5,464 bases of DNA from Kouleothrix aurantiaca (GTDB lineage Bacteria; Chloroflexota; Chloroflexia; Chloroflexales; Roseiflexaceae): positions 1 to 5,464 of the forward strand of contig LJCR01000192.1 in assembly GCA_001399705.1 (NCBI GenBank), written 5' to 3'. Of the stretch, positions 1 through 4,903 are shown piece by piece (within the stretch, counting starts at the first letter, position 1; each line of letters starts with the position of its first letter). The translations under genes were made by a program, and so were the position numbers. The notes below the pieces were generated by a model, which was given only the letters and a program-made list of their open reading frames with translations, did no database searches and was not told the DNA's origin.

Positions 1-684
1 GAACTTCGCCAGGTGCCCATCGGCCGAGAGTTCGGCCGGCGTGCGCTGGTACACCACTGGCCCCATCAGGCGGTACAGCGCGTTTTCCGCGCCGTCGCTG
101 CGCTCGGGCGTGGCGGTGATGCCTAGCCGATAGGGCGCACCGCAGCGTGCCGGAATGACGCTGTACGACGGCGACGGCAGGTGGTGCGCCTCGTCGCAGA
201 TCAGCAGGCCGGTGCCGGCGATCGGCGCTTCCGGCATTGCCGCCGAGGCATAGGTGCTGATGGTGATCGGCCGCAGCTCGCGGTGGCCGTCGCCCAGAAT
301 GCCGACATTGCTTTTCGCCACGCCCAGCCGCTCGATCATCGCGTCGCGCCACTGGTACAGCAGCTCGATAGTGGGCACAACCACCAGCGTGCGCAGGCCC
401 AGCCGCGCCGTCGCCATCAGCGCGAGGACGGTTTTGCCCGCGCCGGTTGGCAGCACCACCACGCCGCGCCCTTCGGCGGCAAGCCAGGCCGCCAGCGCAT
501 CGTCCTGGTAGGGGCGCGGCGTCAGCGCCAGCTTGGTGCGAAACCCGCCGGCCATATCCTGCGCGTCGGCTGTGCCGGGCAGTGGCTCAATCGTGGTTTG
601 CTCATCCAGCGTTGCATCAAGCAATCCATCTTCAGCTTCTTCCAGCTCGTCAAACAGTTCGTCGAGCCCTCGTTGGCGTAGCAT
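1..684 (-). CDS. XPB-like superfamily 2 DEAH helicase, partial (N-terminal 228 residues, continues past the left edge)
   Basis: This is an ATP-dependent DNA helicase or translocase of superfamily 2, closest in motif style to bacterial XPB/Ssl2-like enzymes. The minus-strand frame is open from ATG at 684-682 to the window edge. An acidic N-terminal stretch (residues 7-30) is followed by a Q-motif-like TPRPYQ (55-60), Walker A LPTGAGKT (78-85), motif Ia VVVPTIELLYQW (101-112), Walker B DEAH (164-167) in ICDEAHHLP, and motif III GITATPERSDG (188-198). The second RecA lobe would lie outside the window. The start is supported by AGGAG at 693-689, four bases before ATG. It lies 79 bp downstream of the HhH gene on the same strand, so co-transcription is likely. 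XPB partners such as the Bax1/DUF790 nuclease often sit beside such helicases, but none can be seen here. Superfamily assignment is firm. XPB versus another DEAH subgroup is less certain because the C-terminal half is missing. Confidence 0.92.
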   Translation of the reverse strand, partial: MLRQRGLDELFDELEEAEDGLLDATLDEQTTIEPLPGTADAQDMAGGFRTKLALTPRPYQDDALAAWLAAEGRGVVVLPTGAGKTVLALMATARLGLRTLVVVPTIELLYQWRDAMIERLGVAKSNVGILGDGHRELRPITISTYASAAMPEAPIAGTGLLICDEAHHLPSPSYSVIPARCGAPYRLGITATPERSDGAENALYRLMGPVVYQRTPAELSADGHLAKF

Positions 685-688
685 GGTG

Positions 689-693
689 CTCCT
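689..693 (-). promoter_or_regulatory. Ribosome binding site of the helicase
   Basis: On the minus strand AGGAG is followed by CACC and then ATG at 684-682. This Shine-Dalgarno match fixes the helicase start, with no competing upstream start in the same frame that has a comparable site. Confidence 0.75.
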
Positions 694-706
694 ATCGGGG
701 CAAACA

Positions 707-723
707 GCCCTGGCGCGCAGGGC
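707..723 (-). other. Intergenic hairpin between the HhH gene and the helicase
   Basis: GCCCTG and CAGGGC form a perfect 6-bp stem around a 5-base GCGCG loop. On the minus strand it is followed by TGTTTG, which is too short for a convincing intrinsic terminator. It could attenuate transcription partly or stabilise mRNA ends between the two genes. A smaller GC-rich inverted repeat (GCCG...CGGC) lies beside it at 728-739. Confidence 0.4.
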
Positions 724-763
724 AAGCGCCGCACGCGGCACCCACCCTCACGCTCGAAATACT

Positions 764-1246
764 TTACAGTGGCAAACGTTCCTGGCGCAGCTCGCTCCCG
801 CCGATTGCATCCAGGATGGCGGCGGTGCGCTTGGGGCCAACGCCCCACACGCGTTGCAGCCGACCCGTGGCAACGGCGCGTCGCAGGCTGGAAGGATCGG
901 TCTCCCCAAGATCCTTATGAATACGCGCCGCAATGGTCGGGCCAAGCCCGCGCACATTCAGCCGAATAAGCCCGCGCTCTTCGGCTGGCAGCTCATCACA
1001 CAGCGCTTCGTAGAAGGGTAGCGCGTCTTTCTGCGCCAGCGTGCTGATTTTAGCCGTCAGGCTTTTGCCCAGGCGCGGCAGGCCAAGCGGCTGCCCGGCT
1101 GCCACCCGTTCGGCAACAGAATGGCGCGCACGCAAGAGGTTGCGCGCCGCCTGGCGGTATGCACGGATCCGATACGGGTTACCGTTCTGGGTGGAAAGGA
1201 TCGTGGAGATGTTGAACAGAATGGCGGCGATTTCGCGGTTGGTCAT
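764..1246 (-). CDS. Stand-alone helix-hairpin-helix protein resembling the N-terminal domain of DNA polymerase X
   Basis: The 160-residue product matches the non-catalytic N-terminal part of bacterial PolX: NREIAAILFNISTIL (3-17) with NPYRIRAYRQAARNL (23-37) is the typical opening. Three HhH-type hairpins follow, LPRLGKSLTAKI (56-67), VRGLGPTIAARI (98-109) and VWGVGPKRTAAIL (133-145). In PolX this part binds the 5' phosphate side of gapped DNA. The nucleotidyltransferase and PHP exonuclease domains that bring full PolX to roughly 570 residues are absent. The frame ends cleanly at TAA (766-764), and the helicase's own ribosome site follows within 80 bp, so no decayed polymerase remnant fits. 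The start is supported by GAGGTGG four bases upstream. DNA binding, probably structure-specific, is inferred from the family. Catalysis is unlikely. It probably acts with the downstream helicase in repair, which is inference from gene order. Confidence 0.9.
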   Translation of the reverse strand: MTNREIAAILFNISTILSTQNGNPYRIRAYRQAARNLLRARHSVAERVAAGQPLGLPRLGKSLTAKISTLAQKDALPFYEALCDELPAEERGLIRLNVRGLGPTIAARIHKDLGETDPSSLRRAVATGRLQRVWGVGPKRTAAILDAIGGSELRQERLPL

Positions 1247-1250
1247 AGCT

Positions 1251-1257
1251 CCACCTC
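1251..1257 (-). promoter_or_regulatory. Ribosome binding site of the HhH protein
   Basis: The minus strand reads GAGGTGG, then AGCT, then ATG at 1246-1244. The spacing and purine content support this start, which also matches the usual start of the PolX N-terminal domain. Confidence 0.75.
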
Positions 1258-1301
1258 ATTGTCATACTCGTGTTTAGCATCACATTACTCTGGTAATAAT
1301 A

Positions 1302-1313
1302 GAACTTTTGTGC
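1302..1313. promoter_or_regulatory. Possible SOS-box-like inverted repeat at the leftward transcription start
   Basis: The plus strand reads GAAC-TTTT-GTGC, seven of eight fixed positions of the Gram-positive type LexA box GAAC-N4-GTTC. It overlaps the expected start of transcription (about 1310) of the promoter at 1317-1345, where a repressor would block initiation. The downstream genes look like DNA-repair functions, which makes an SOS site plausible. LexA boxes differ between phyla and one near-match can arise by chance, so this is only a candidate. Confidence 0.25.
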
Positions 1314-1316
1314 TAA

Positions 1317-1345
1317 ATTATACCACTCCTTTACCCAAGTGTCAA
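1317..1345 (-). promoter_or_regulatory. Full-consensus sigma-70 promoter for the HhH-helicase unit
   Basis: Read on the minus strand, TTGACA (1345-1340) and TATAAT (1322-1317) are separated by exactly 17 bp, matching the primary sigma consensus at all 12 positions. The expected transcription start is near 1310, giving a 5' leader of about 64 bases before the HhH start codon. A promoter this close to consensus suggests high basal strength that would need a repressor if expression is conditional. The -10 box also sits inside an imperfect 17-bp dyad (GTGCTAAATTATACCAC, 1310-1326), which might be an operator. Confidence 0.85.
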
Positions 1346-1430
1346 CGAATTTATGTGGAAAAATCGCCGCGCCTGCGTCCGTTTGTTTGCGGGAATAGCT
1401 CTATCTGATGTGCATGATGCGAGCAGTATT

Positions 1431-1445
1431 GGGCATTCCATGCCC
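1431..1445. promoter_or_regulatory. Perfect 15-bp dyad (GGGCAT-TCC-ATGCCC), possible operator
   Basis: Two 6-bp arms that are exact reverse complements flank a 3-base centre. It lies about 125 bp upstream of the rightward transcription start and about 120 bp upstream of the leftward one. As RNA it would be a hairpin with a tight 3-base loop, but no gene is read through it and the following TTTCC is a weak U-tract. A protein-binding site is therefore more likely than a terminator. No regulator can be named. Confidence 0.35.
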
Positions 1446-1483
1446 TTTCCTGATAATTTCCTTATAATCAAGAAGATACCAAA

Positions 1484-1512
1484 TTGTGACTCAGGTGCAA
1501 TCCTTTTGTGAC
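1484..1512 (+). repeat. Direct repeat TTGTGAC, two copies 22 bp apart
   Basis: TTGTGAC occurs at 1484-1490 and again at 1506-1512. The 22-bp period places both copies on the same face of the helix. They are centred about 81 and 59 bp upstream of the predicted rightward start (about 1568), typical distances for an activator bound upstream of a promoter. The regulator is unknown. Confidence 0.4.
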
Positions 1513-1523
1513 ACTAGTGTTAC
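1508..1523. promoter_or_regulatory. Near-perfect 16-bp palindrome (GTGAC-ACTAGT-GTTAC)
   Basis: GTGACACTAGTGTTAC is symmetric at all but one pair, with a perfect 10-bp core ACACTAGTGT. The 5+6+5 layout resembles the spacing of CRP/FNR-family sites, though the half-sites do not match the classic TGTGA/TCACA frame. It overlaps the second TTGTGAC repeat. It lies just upstream of the -35 box at 1533. Confidence 0.4.
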
Positions 1524-1532
1524 CTAAACCAC

Positions 1533-1561
1533 TTTACAGAACGGCCCGGGTTCGATACTAT
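1533..1561 (+). promoter_or_regulatory. Sigma-70-like promoter of the receiver-NACHT operon
   Basis: TTTACA (1533-1538, five of six matches to TTGACA) and TACTAT (1556-1561, four of six matches to TATAAT) are 17 bp apart. Transcription would start near 1568, giving a leader of about 190 bases. The upstream direct repeats and palindrome are at activator-like distances, and a dyad at 1555-1576 covers the -10 box and the start. This suggests a controlled rather than constitutive promoter. Confidence 0.55.
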
Positions 1562-1576
1562 TAGAACTAGTAGTAT
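1555..1576. promoter_or_regulatory. 22-bp dyad over the -10 box and start site, possible repressor operator
   Basis: Arms ATACTATTAG (1555-1564) and CTAGTAGTAT (1567-1576) are reverse complements at nine of ten positions around a 2-bp AA centre. The element overlaps the predicted -10 hexamer and the transcription start, the classic place for a repressor. It shares ACTAGT (1566-1571) with the upstream palindrome (1513-1518). The two copies are 53 bp apart, close to five helical turns. Confidence 0.45.
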
Positions 1577-1759
1577 TGTAGGTAATTATGTATGGTTCAA
1601 GCGCCTTGCGGCGCACCCTGCAATTCCACGCAGAATGCAATGAACAGTACATGCACGAAGGAGGGTACGCGCTATCTCTATGGTATGTATCTCGCGATAG
1701 CATTCCCAGACTACTACCTGCTCTTCATACCACGACGTTGAACCCAGAGGAGGTAAACC
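1568..1759 (+). other. Predicted structured 5' leader of the receiver gene, with a possible short upstream frame
   Basis: About 190 bases lie between the predicted start of transcription and the receiver ATG. They contain a compact GC hairpin, GCGCC-TTGC-GGCGC at 1601-1614, and a longer-range inverted repeat, GCTATC (1671-1676) with GATAGC (1696-1701). A 60-codon frame starts at ATG 1588 behind a weak AGGT and ends at TGA 1768-1770, overlapping the receiver start. Its product resembles nothing I recognise. I match no known riboswitch class. The leader could be plain untranslated RNA. Confidence 0.35.
1746..1754 (+). promoter_or_regulatory. Strong ribosome binding site of the response regulator
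   Basis: AGAGGAGGT is a long match to the anti-Shine-Dalgarno sequence. Its AGGAGG core is followed by TAAACC and ATG at 1760. It clearly selects this start and suggests efficient translation, in contrast to the NACHT gene, which lacks a good site of its own. Confidence 0.85.
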
Positions 1760-2164
1760 ATGCCCGTTGAAACAGTCCTTGTTGTCGATGACTCGACCGA
1801 TATCCGCACCGTCGTCAAATATGCGCTGCTCGATCAGGGGTTCCGTGTAATTGAAGCATCGAATGGGTACGAGGCAATCCAGCTCGCGCGTCAATGGCGG
1901 CCCACCGCAATTCTGCTCGATCTTTGCATGCCCGGCATCGATGGATGGGAAGTTACGCTTCAGCTCCGTTCCGACCCGGCGCTCGACGAAGTGCCAATTA
2001 TTGCAATGACGGCATATGATGTCGCGCCAGCAATCTGCACCGCAAAAAAAGTAGGATGCCAGCACGTTGTAGCCAAACCGTTTGATCTTTACGATATCAC
2101 CCAAACAATCAAAAAATTTCTTTCAAATCAAATTGAATTAACGGTACGTTATGCAGGATGTTGA
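1760..2164 (+). CDS. Single-domain response regulator (stand-alone CheY-like receiver)
   Basis: The 134-residue protein is a complete phosphoreceiver with no output domain. The acidic pocket is D10-D11 (LVVDDS), the phosphoacceptor is D54 in ILLDLCMPG, the switch residues are T84 (IAMTAYD) and Y86, and the conserved lysine is K106 in VAKPFD. All key residues are intact, so it should accept phosphate from a histidine kinase, none of which is encoded in the window. With no DNA-binding or enzymatic domain it must act through a protein partner. The stop codon lies 14 bp inside the next gene, so the two are almost certainly co-transcribed and translationally coupled. This makes the NACHT protein the obvious candidate partner, which is inference. 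The last 12 residues or so (QIELTVRYAGC) extend past the receiver fold. Their codons overlap the NACHT start. Confidence 0.95.
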   Translation: MPVETVLVVDDSTDIRTVVKYALLDQGFRVIEASNGYEAIQLARQWRPTAILLDLCMPGIDGWEVTLQLRSDPALDEVPIIAMTAYDVAPAICTAKKVGCQHVVAKPFDLYDITQTIKKFLSNQIELTVRYAGC

Positions 2165-4817
2165 GTCAATTGAAGCACTTCAACGACAGCTAGCAGTCCA
2201 CCGCCGAACGCTCGAATTGCTGGAGCTTCAGCGCGCCCAGTTTGGGGCCTTCACCCCGCCCTACATCTGGCACCAATTCGACGAAACGCGAAACGACATC
2301 GCTCGCATAAAATACGAACTGCGCGACCAGGGCATTGAAGTCAGCGATCGCCCTGGCGATGCCGTTGTGGCCACCGCTACGCCAGCTAGCAGCGCCGCGC
2401 CCGAACCCGACAGCGCGGCGCTGCTCCGCGCCTACCAGTCGATGCTGCTCGACCAGCTACGCTACCTGGCGCTGGCCGGCATGAGCAGCTGGGGCGATCA
2501 GTATCGCCAGCTTTCCACACTGTATGTCGACCGGACGCTGAGTGCGCTCGCCATGCCCGCCGCGCCCGAGCCCGGCCAGCAGGTGGCGACAAGCCTCTTT
2601 GCACACGCCAGCAAATCAGGCGCCCGGATCCTCATTCAGGGCGAGCCTGGCAGCGGCAAAACAACCAGCCTGCACGCGATTGCACTGGCCTGTGCAGCGC
2701 AGGCAACCGGCGACACGGAGAGCAGCGCGCTCGCAGCAGCCTGGAGCGCGCCGGTGCCGCTGCCGATTTCCTTATCTGGCTCCAATATCGCTGCGGCACT
2801 GGCCCACAACAACGCCGCCCCAAACGAGCAATCCATCCCAACTCTGGGTGCTTTTTGGGAAGCGATTGAGGGATGGCTGCAGTACAGCAACCTGAGCGAC
2901 CTGGTACCAACGATTCAGGCAATGCTTGAGCGCGGCGAGTGCATTGTTCTGATTGACGACATTGATGGCCTGCCGCGCAACGCCAGCGAGCATGCATATA
3001 TGCTGGCTTTAGGGCGCTTTGTGGCGCGCTACCCGCTCAACCGCTATGTGCTGAGCTGCACAGCATTTCGCCCCGCCTCAATGGCGCCGCTGGCCAGCTT
3101 CTCGCGCTTTGCGCTCGCCCCGCCCGATCAGGCGCAAACCAACGCAATGATCGAGCGCTGGTACAGCAGCGTCGCCGATCGGGCCGCTTTTATTATCTCC
3201 AACGAACATATTGAGCAGTTTCAGGCGCTGCTGCTGGGCGATGAGCGCCTGCGCGCATTTACCCGCACACCACTTACCCTGGTGCTGAGCGTTCTGGTTC
3301 ATGCGGAAGGCTATGCACTGCCGGCCAACCGCAATTTGATTCTGCACCGGCTCGCCAACCTGCTCCTGAGCGGCTGGCAAACCGGGCAGACCGAAGCCGC
3401 GCGCCAGGTCAATCAGGGGTTAGAGTTCGCCCAGTGGCCGGCCCTTAGCGATCGGTTTGCGCTGGTTGAAGCGCTGGCTCTGGCTCTGCAAATGCAATCA
3501 CAGCACAACCCAGACGACGAGCCAACCATCATGCTGGCTGAGGTTGAAGTGTTAGTTGGCGCCGAACTGCGGAAACTGCGCCTGCAAATACAGCCTGCTG
3601 CTTCGGCCTGCCTGAATCTGCTGGATTGGTGCTGCCGGAATGCGCTATTAGTGCAAACCAGCAGCGGCATGTACGCCATGCCAAACACGCAGCTTCGTGA
3701 ATATCTGGCCGGGCGGGCGCTCGCAGCCCAACCCGATTTTCCCACCCGCGCCTATGAATATCGCCGCGCGCCCCACTGGCGCGAAACGCTGCTTCATGGT
3801 GTGCGCGAGCTTGAATTACGCGGCATCCCACACATCGCGCGCTTGTTTGTTCGGCTGCTGCTCCACCCACCGGGCAGCAGTATTCCCAGCACGAGCGAGG
3901 TTTTTTTCGCCGCCACCTGCCTGCTGGAAATGCGTGAGCTGCCCTGGGCGAATCGTTCGTTGCGCGGCGAAGTGCGCGAACGCCTGGTGGCCTGTGTCAC
4001 TGATACCGATCTGAGCGTCGCCGAACGCATTGAGGCGGGCCTGCTCCTTGGCAAGCTTGGCCATCCGCGGCTCGCGCACGCAATGCCGCAGATGGTATCG
4101 ATTCCCGGCGGCGAGTTTATTCTTGGCGCAGCCGAAGGATATGACGACGAGCGCCCGGTGCAAACGCTTGCGCTGCCGCCATTTGCCATCGCGATCTACC
4201 CAGTCACAAATGAAGAATACGCCCGGTTCCTTGCCGCAATGCCGCTGCAGGCGCCGCCACACCACTGGTACGATCCTCGCTACAATAATCCGGCGTGCCC
4301 GGTTGTCAGCGTTAGCTGGCACGATGCGTCGGCATATTGCCGCTGGCTTACGGTGCGCCTGCGCGCCGATGGAATGCTGCCCGCCGGGCAGATTGTGCGC
4401 CTGCCCACAGAAGAAGAATGGGAAAAAGCAGCAAGCTGGGATGGGCAAAACCAGGTTAAGCGCAAGTTCCCGTGGGGCGATCAGTGGTCTGCATCATACG
4501 CCAACACTGCCGAAGCGCGCGGCAACTGGACGACCTCGCCAGTCGGGTGCTACCCGCACGGTGCCAGCCCATACGGCTTGCATGATTGCGTGGGGAATAT
4601 TTGGGAGTGGACAGCCAGCGAGTATGCCAGCTATCCCGGCGCCCAGCGCAGCTTCCGCGAACAGGGCGTGTATACCCTGCGTGGCTCGTCGCACGCCACC
4701 AACCCAACGCACGCGCGCTGCACCTACCGCAGCCGGCTGCCTGCTGCGTCATGGCGTAATCACCTGGGGTTTCGCATTGTCATTGGGGCGGCGCTGCCCG
4801 AGCTTCAGCGGGGCTGA
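2151..4817 (+). CDS. NACHT/STAND ATPase with C-terminal FGE-like (SUMF1 fold) domain
   Basis: This 888-residue protein resembles prokaryotic NLR-like sensors. Residues 8-60 are a helical, coiled-coil-like module (LAVHRRTLELLELQ, then TPPY, then ARIKYELRDQG). A low-complexity Ala/Pro linker spans 66-90. Residues 90-133 are a NACHT-preceding helical segment (LRYLALAGMS, YVDRTL). The NTPase has Walker A GEPGSGKTT (164-172), Walker B IVLIDDIDG (265-273) and a sensor-like SCTAFRP (302-308). A NACHT-associated winged-helix region includes TRTPLTLVL (371-379) and TQLREYLAGRAL (513-524). A helical HEAT-like bridge (590-640, AERIEAGLLLGKLG) leads to an FGE domain at 645-880: IPGGEFILG, YPVTNEEY, VVSVSWHDASAYC, RLPTEEEWEKA, GNIWEW, LGFRIV. 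The FGE domain lacks the catalytic cysteine pair, with T850 and A855 at those positions, so a binding role fits better than formylglycine synthesis. No signal peptide or membrane segment is seen. It overlaps the receiver gene by 14 bp and lacks a strong ribosome site. A defence or signalling role is inference. Confidence 0.93.
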   Translation: MQDVESIEALQRQLAVHRRTLELLELQRAQFGAFTPPYIWHQFDETRNDIARIKYELRDQGIEVSDRPGDAVVATATPASSAAPEPDSAALLRAYQSMLLDQLRYLALAGMSSWGDQYRQLSTLYVDRTLSALAMPAAPEPGQQVATSLFAHASKSGARILIQGEPGSGKTTSLHAIALACAAQATGDTESSALAAAWSAPVPLPISLSGSNIAAALAHNNAAPNEQSIPTLGAFWEAIEGWLQYSNLSDLVPTIQAMLERGECIVLIDDIDGLPRNASEHAYMLALGRFVARYPLNRYVLSCTAFRPASMAPLASFSRFALAPPDQAQTNAMIERWYSSVADRAAFIISNEHIEQFQALLLGDERLRAFTRTPLTLVLSVLVHAEGYALPANRNLILHRLANLLLSGWQTGQTEAARQVNQGLEFAQWPALSDRFALVEALALALQMQSQHNPDDEPTIMLAEVEVLVGAELRKLRLQIQPAASACLNLLDWCCRNALLVQTSSGMYAMPNTQLREYLAGRALAAQPDFPTRAYEYRRAPHWRETLLHGVRELELRGIPHIARLFVRLLLHPPGSSIPSTSEVFFAATCLLEMRELPWANRSLRGEVRERLVACVTDTDLSVAERIEAGLLLGKLGHPRLAHAMPQMVSIPGGEFILGAAEGYDDERPVQTLALPPFAIAIYPVTNEEYARFLAAMPLQAPPHHWYDPRYNNPACPVVSVSWHDASAYCRWLTVRLRADGMLPAGQIVRLPTEEEWEKAASWDGQNQVKRKFPWGDQWSASYANTAEARGNWTTSPVGCYPHGASPYGLHDCVGNIWEWTASEYASYPGAQRSFREQGVYTLRGSSHATNPTHARCTYRSRLPAASWRNHLGFRIVIGAALPELQRG

Positions 4818-4850
4818 GCCTGGCAGGCCTGGGTGATGAAGGCCGAGGGG

Positions 4851-4883
4851 AACAGAAAACTGGCAGGCGTATGGCGCCTACCA
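4851..4883 (-). terminator. Candidate intrinsic terminator of the CoA-binding gene
   Basis: TGGCAGGCG (4861-4869) and CGCCTACCA (4875-4883) pair at eight of nine positions around a 5-base loop. On the minus strand the hairpin is followed by GTTTTCTGTT (4860-4851), an interrupted U-rich tail, about 20 bases after the stop codon. On the plus strand no U-tract follows, so it is not a good terminator for the NACHT gene. The 9-mer CTGGCAGGC also occurs at 4820-4828. Confidence 0.5.
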
Positions 4884-4903
4884 CCACATGCAGTGAGCAG
4901 CTG

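Larger units (their letters stand above)
1247..1759. other. Divergent intergenic regulatory region
   Basis: This stretch of about 510 bp separates the leftward HhH-helicase genes from the rightward receiver-NACHT operon. It is visibly richer in A and T than the flanking genes. It holds one promoter for each direction, two or three dyad-symmetric sites, a pair of direct repeats two helical turns apart and a long leader upstream of the receiver gene. I found no convincing protein gene, tRNA or other recognised RNA in it. Open frames here (for example 1588-1770 plus and 1586-2104 minus) have no recognisable product. Confidence 0.8.

Noticed and set aside
1508..1523. CRP/FNR binding site by name
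   Set aside because: Symmetry and spacing are similar, but the half-sites do not match the consensus in the correct frame. It is reported only as an unnamed palindrome.
1541..1558. tRNA T-arm-like string (CCCGGGTTCGA) suggesting a tRNA fragment or att site
   Set aside because: There is no matching 3' T-stem, no acceptor stem and no CCA end. The string falls in the spacer of a promoter and is probably a coincidence.
1588..1770. 60-codon plus-strand frame before the receiver gene as a protein gene
   Set aside because: Its ribosome site is weak, the product resembles nothing, and it runs through the strong ribosome site and start of the receiver. It is kept only as part of the leader description.
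2044..2051. A7-G run in the receiver gene as a -1 programmed frameshift
   Set aside because: The -1 frame stops after about a dozen codons and would lose the conserved K106. No stimulatory structure is evident and the in-frame receiver is intact.
1586..2104. 172-codon minus-strand frame opposite the receiver gene
   Set aside because: It lies mostly antisense to a well-supported receiver gene and its translation has no recognisable domain. It is a frame shadow.
2344..2351. GCGATCGC octamer (HIP1-like), which would suggest a cyanobacterium
   Set aside because: I noticed only this one copy, whereas HIP1-rich genomes usually show it about once per gene or more. It does not identify the organism.
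3901..3907. Run of seven T as a slippage or frameshift site in the NACHT gene
   Set aside because: The main frame continues with clear homology on both sides. The run is short for transcriptional slippage, and the other frames lead to no recognisable domain.
4030..4836. 268-codon plus-strand frame inside the NACHT-FGE gene
   Set aside because: It overlaps the FGE domain in another frame and encodes an Arg/Ala/Pro/Cys-rich product typical of GC-rich shadow frames. The FGE frame carries clear family motifs.
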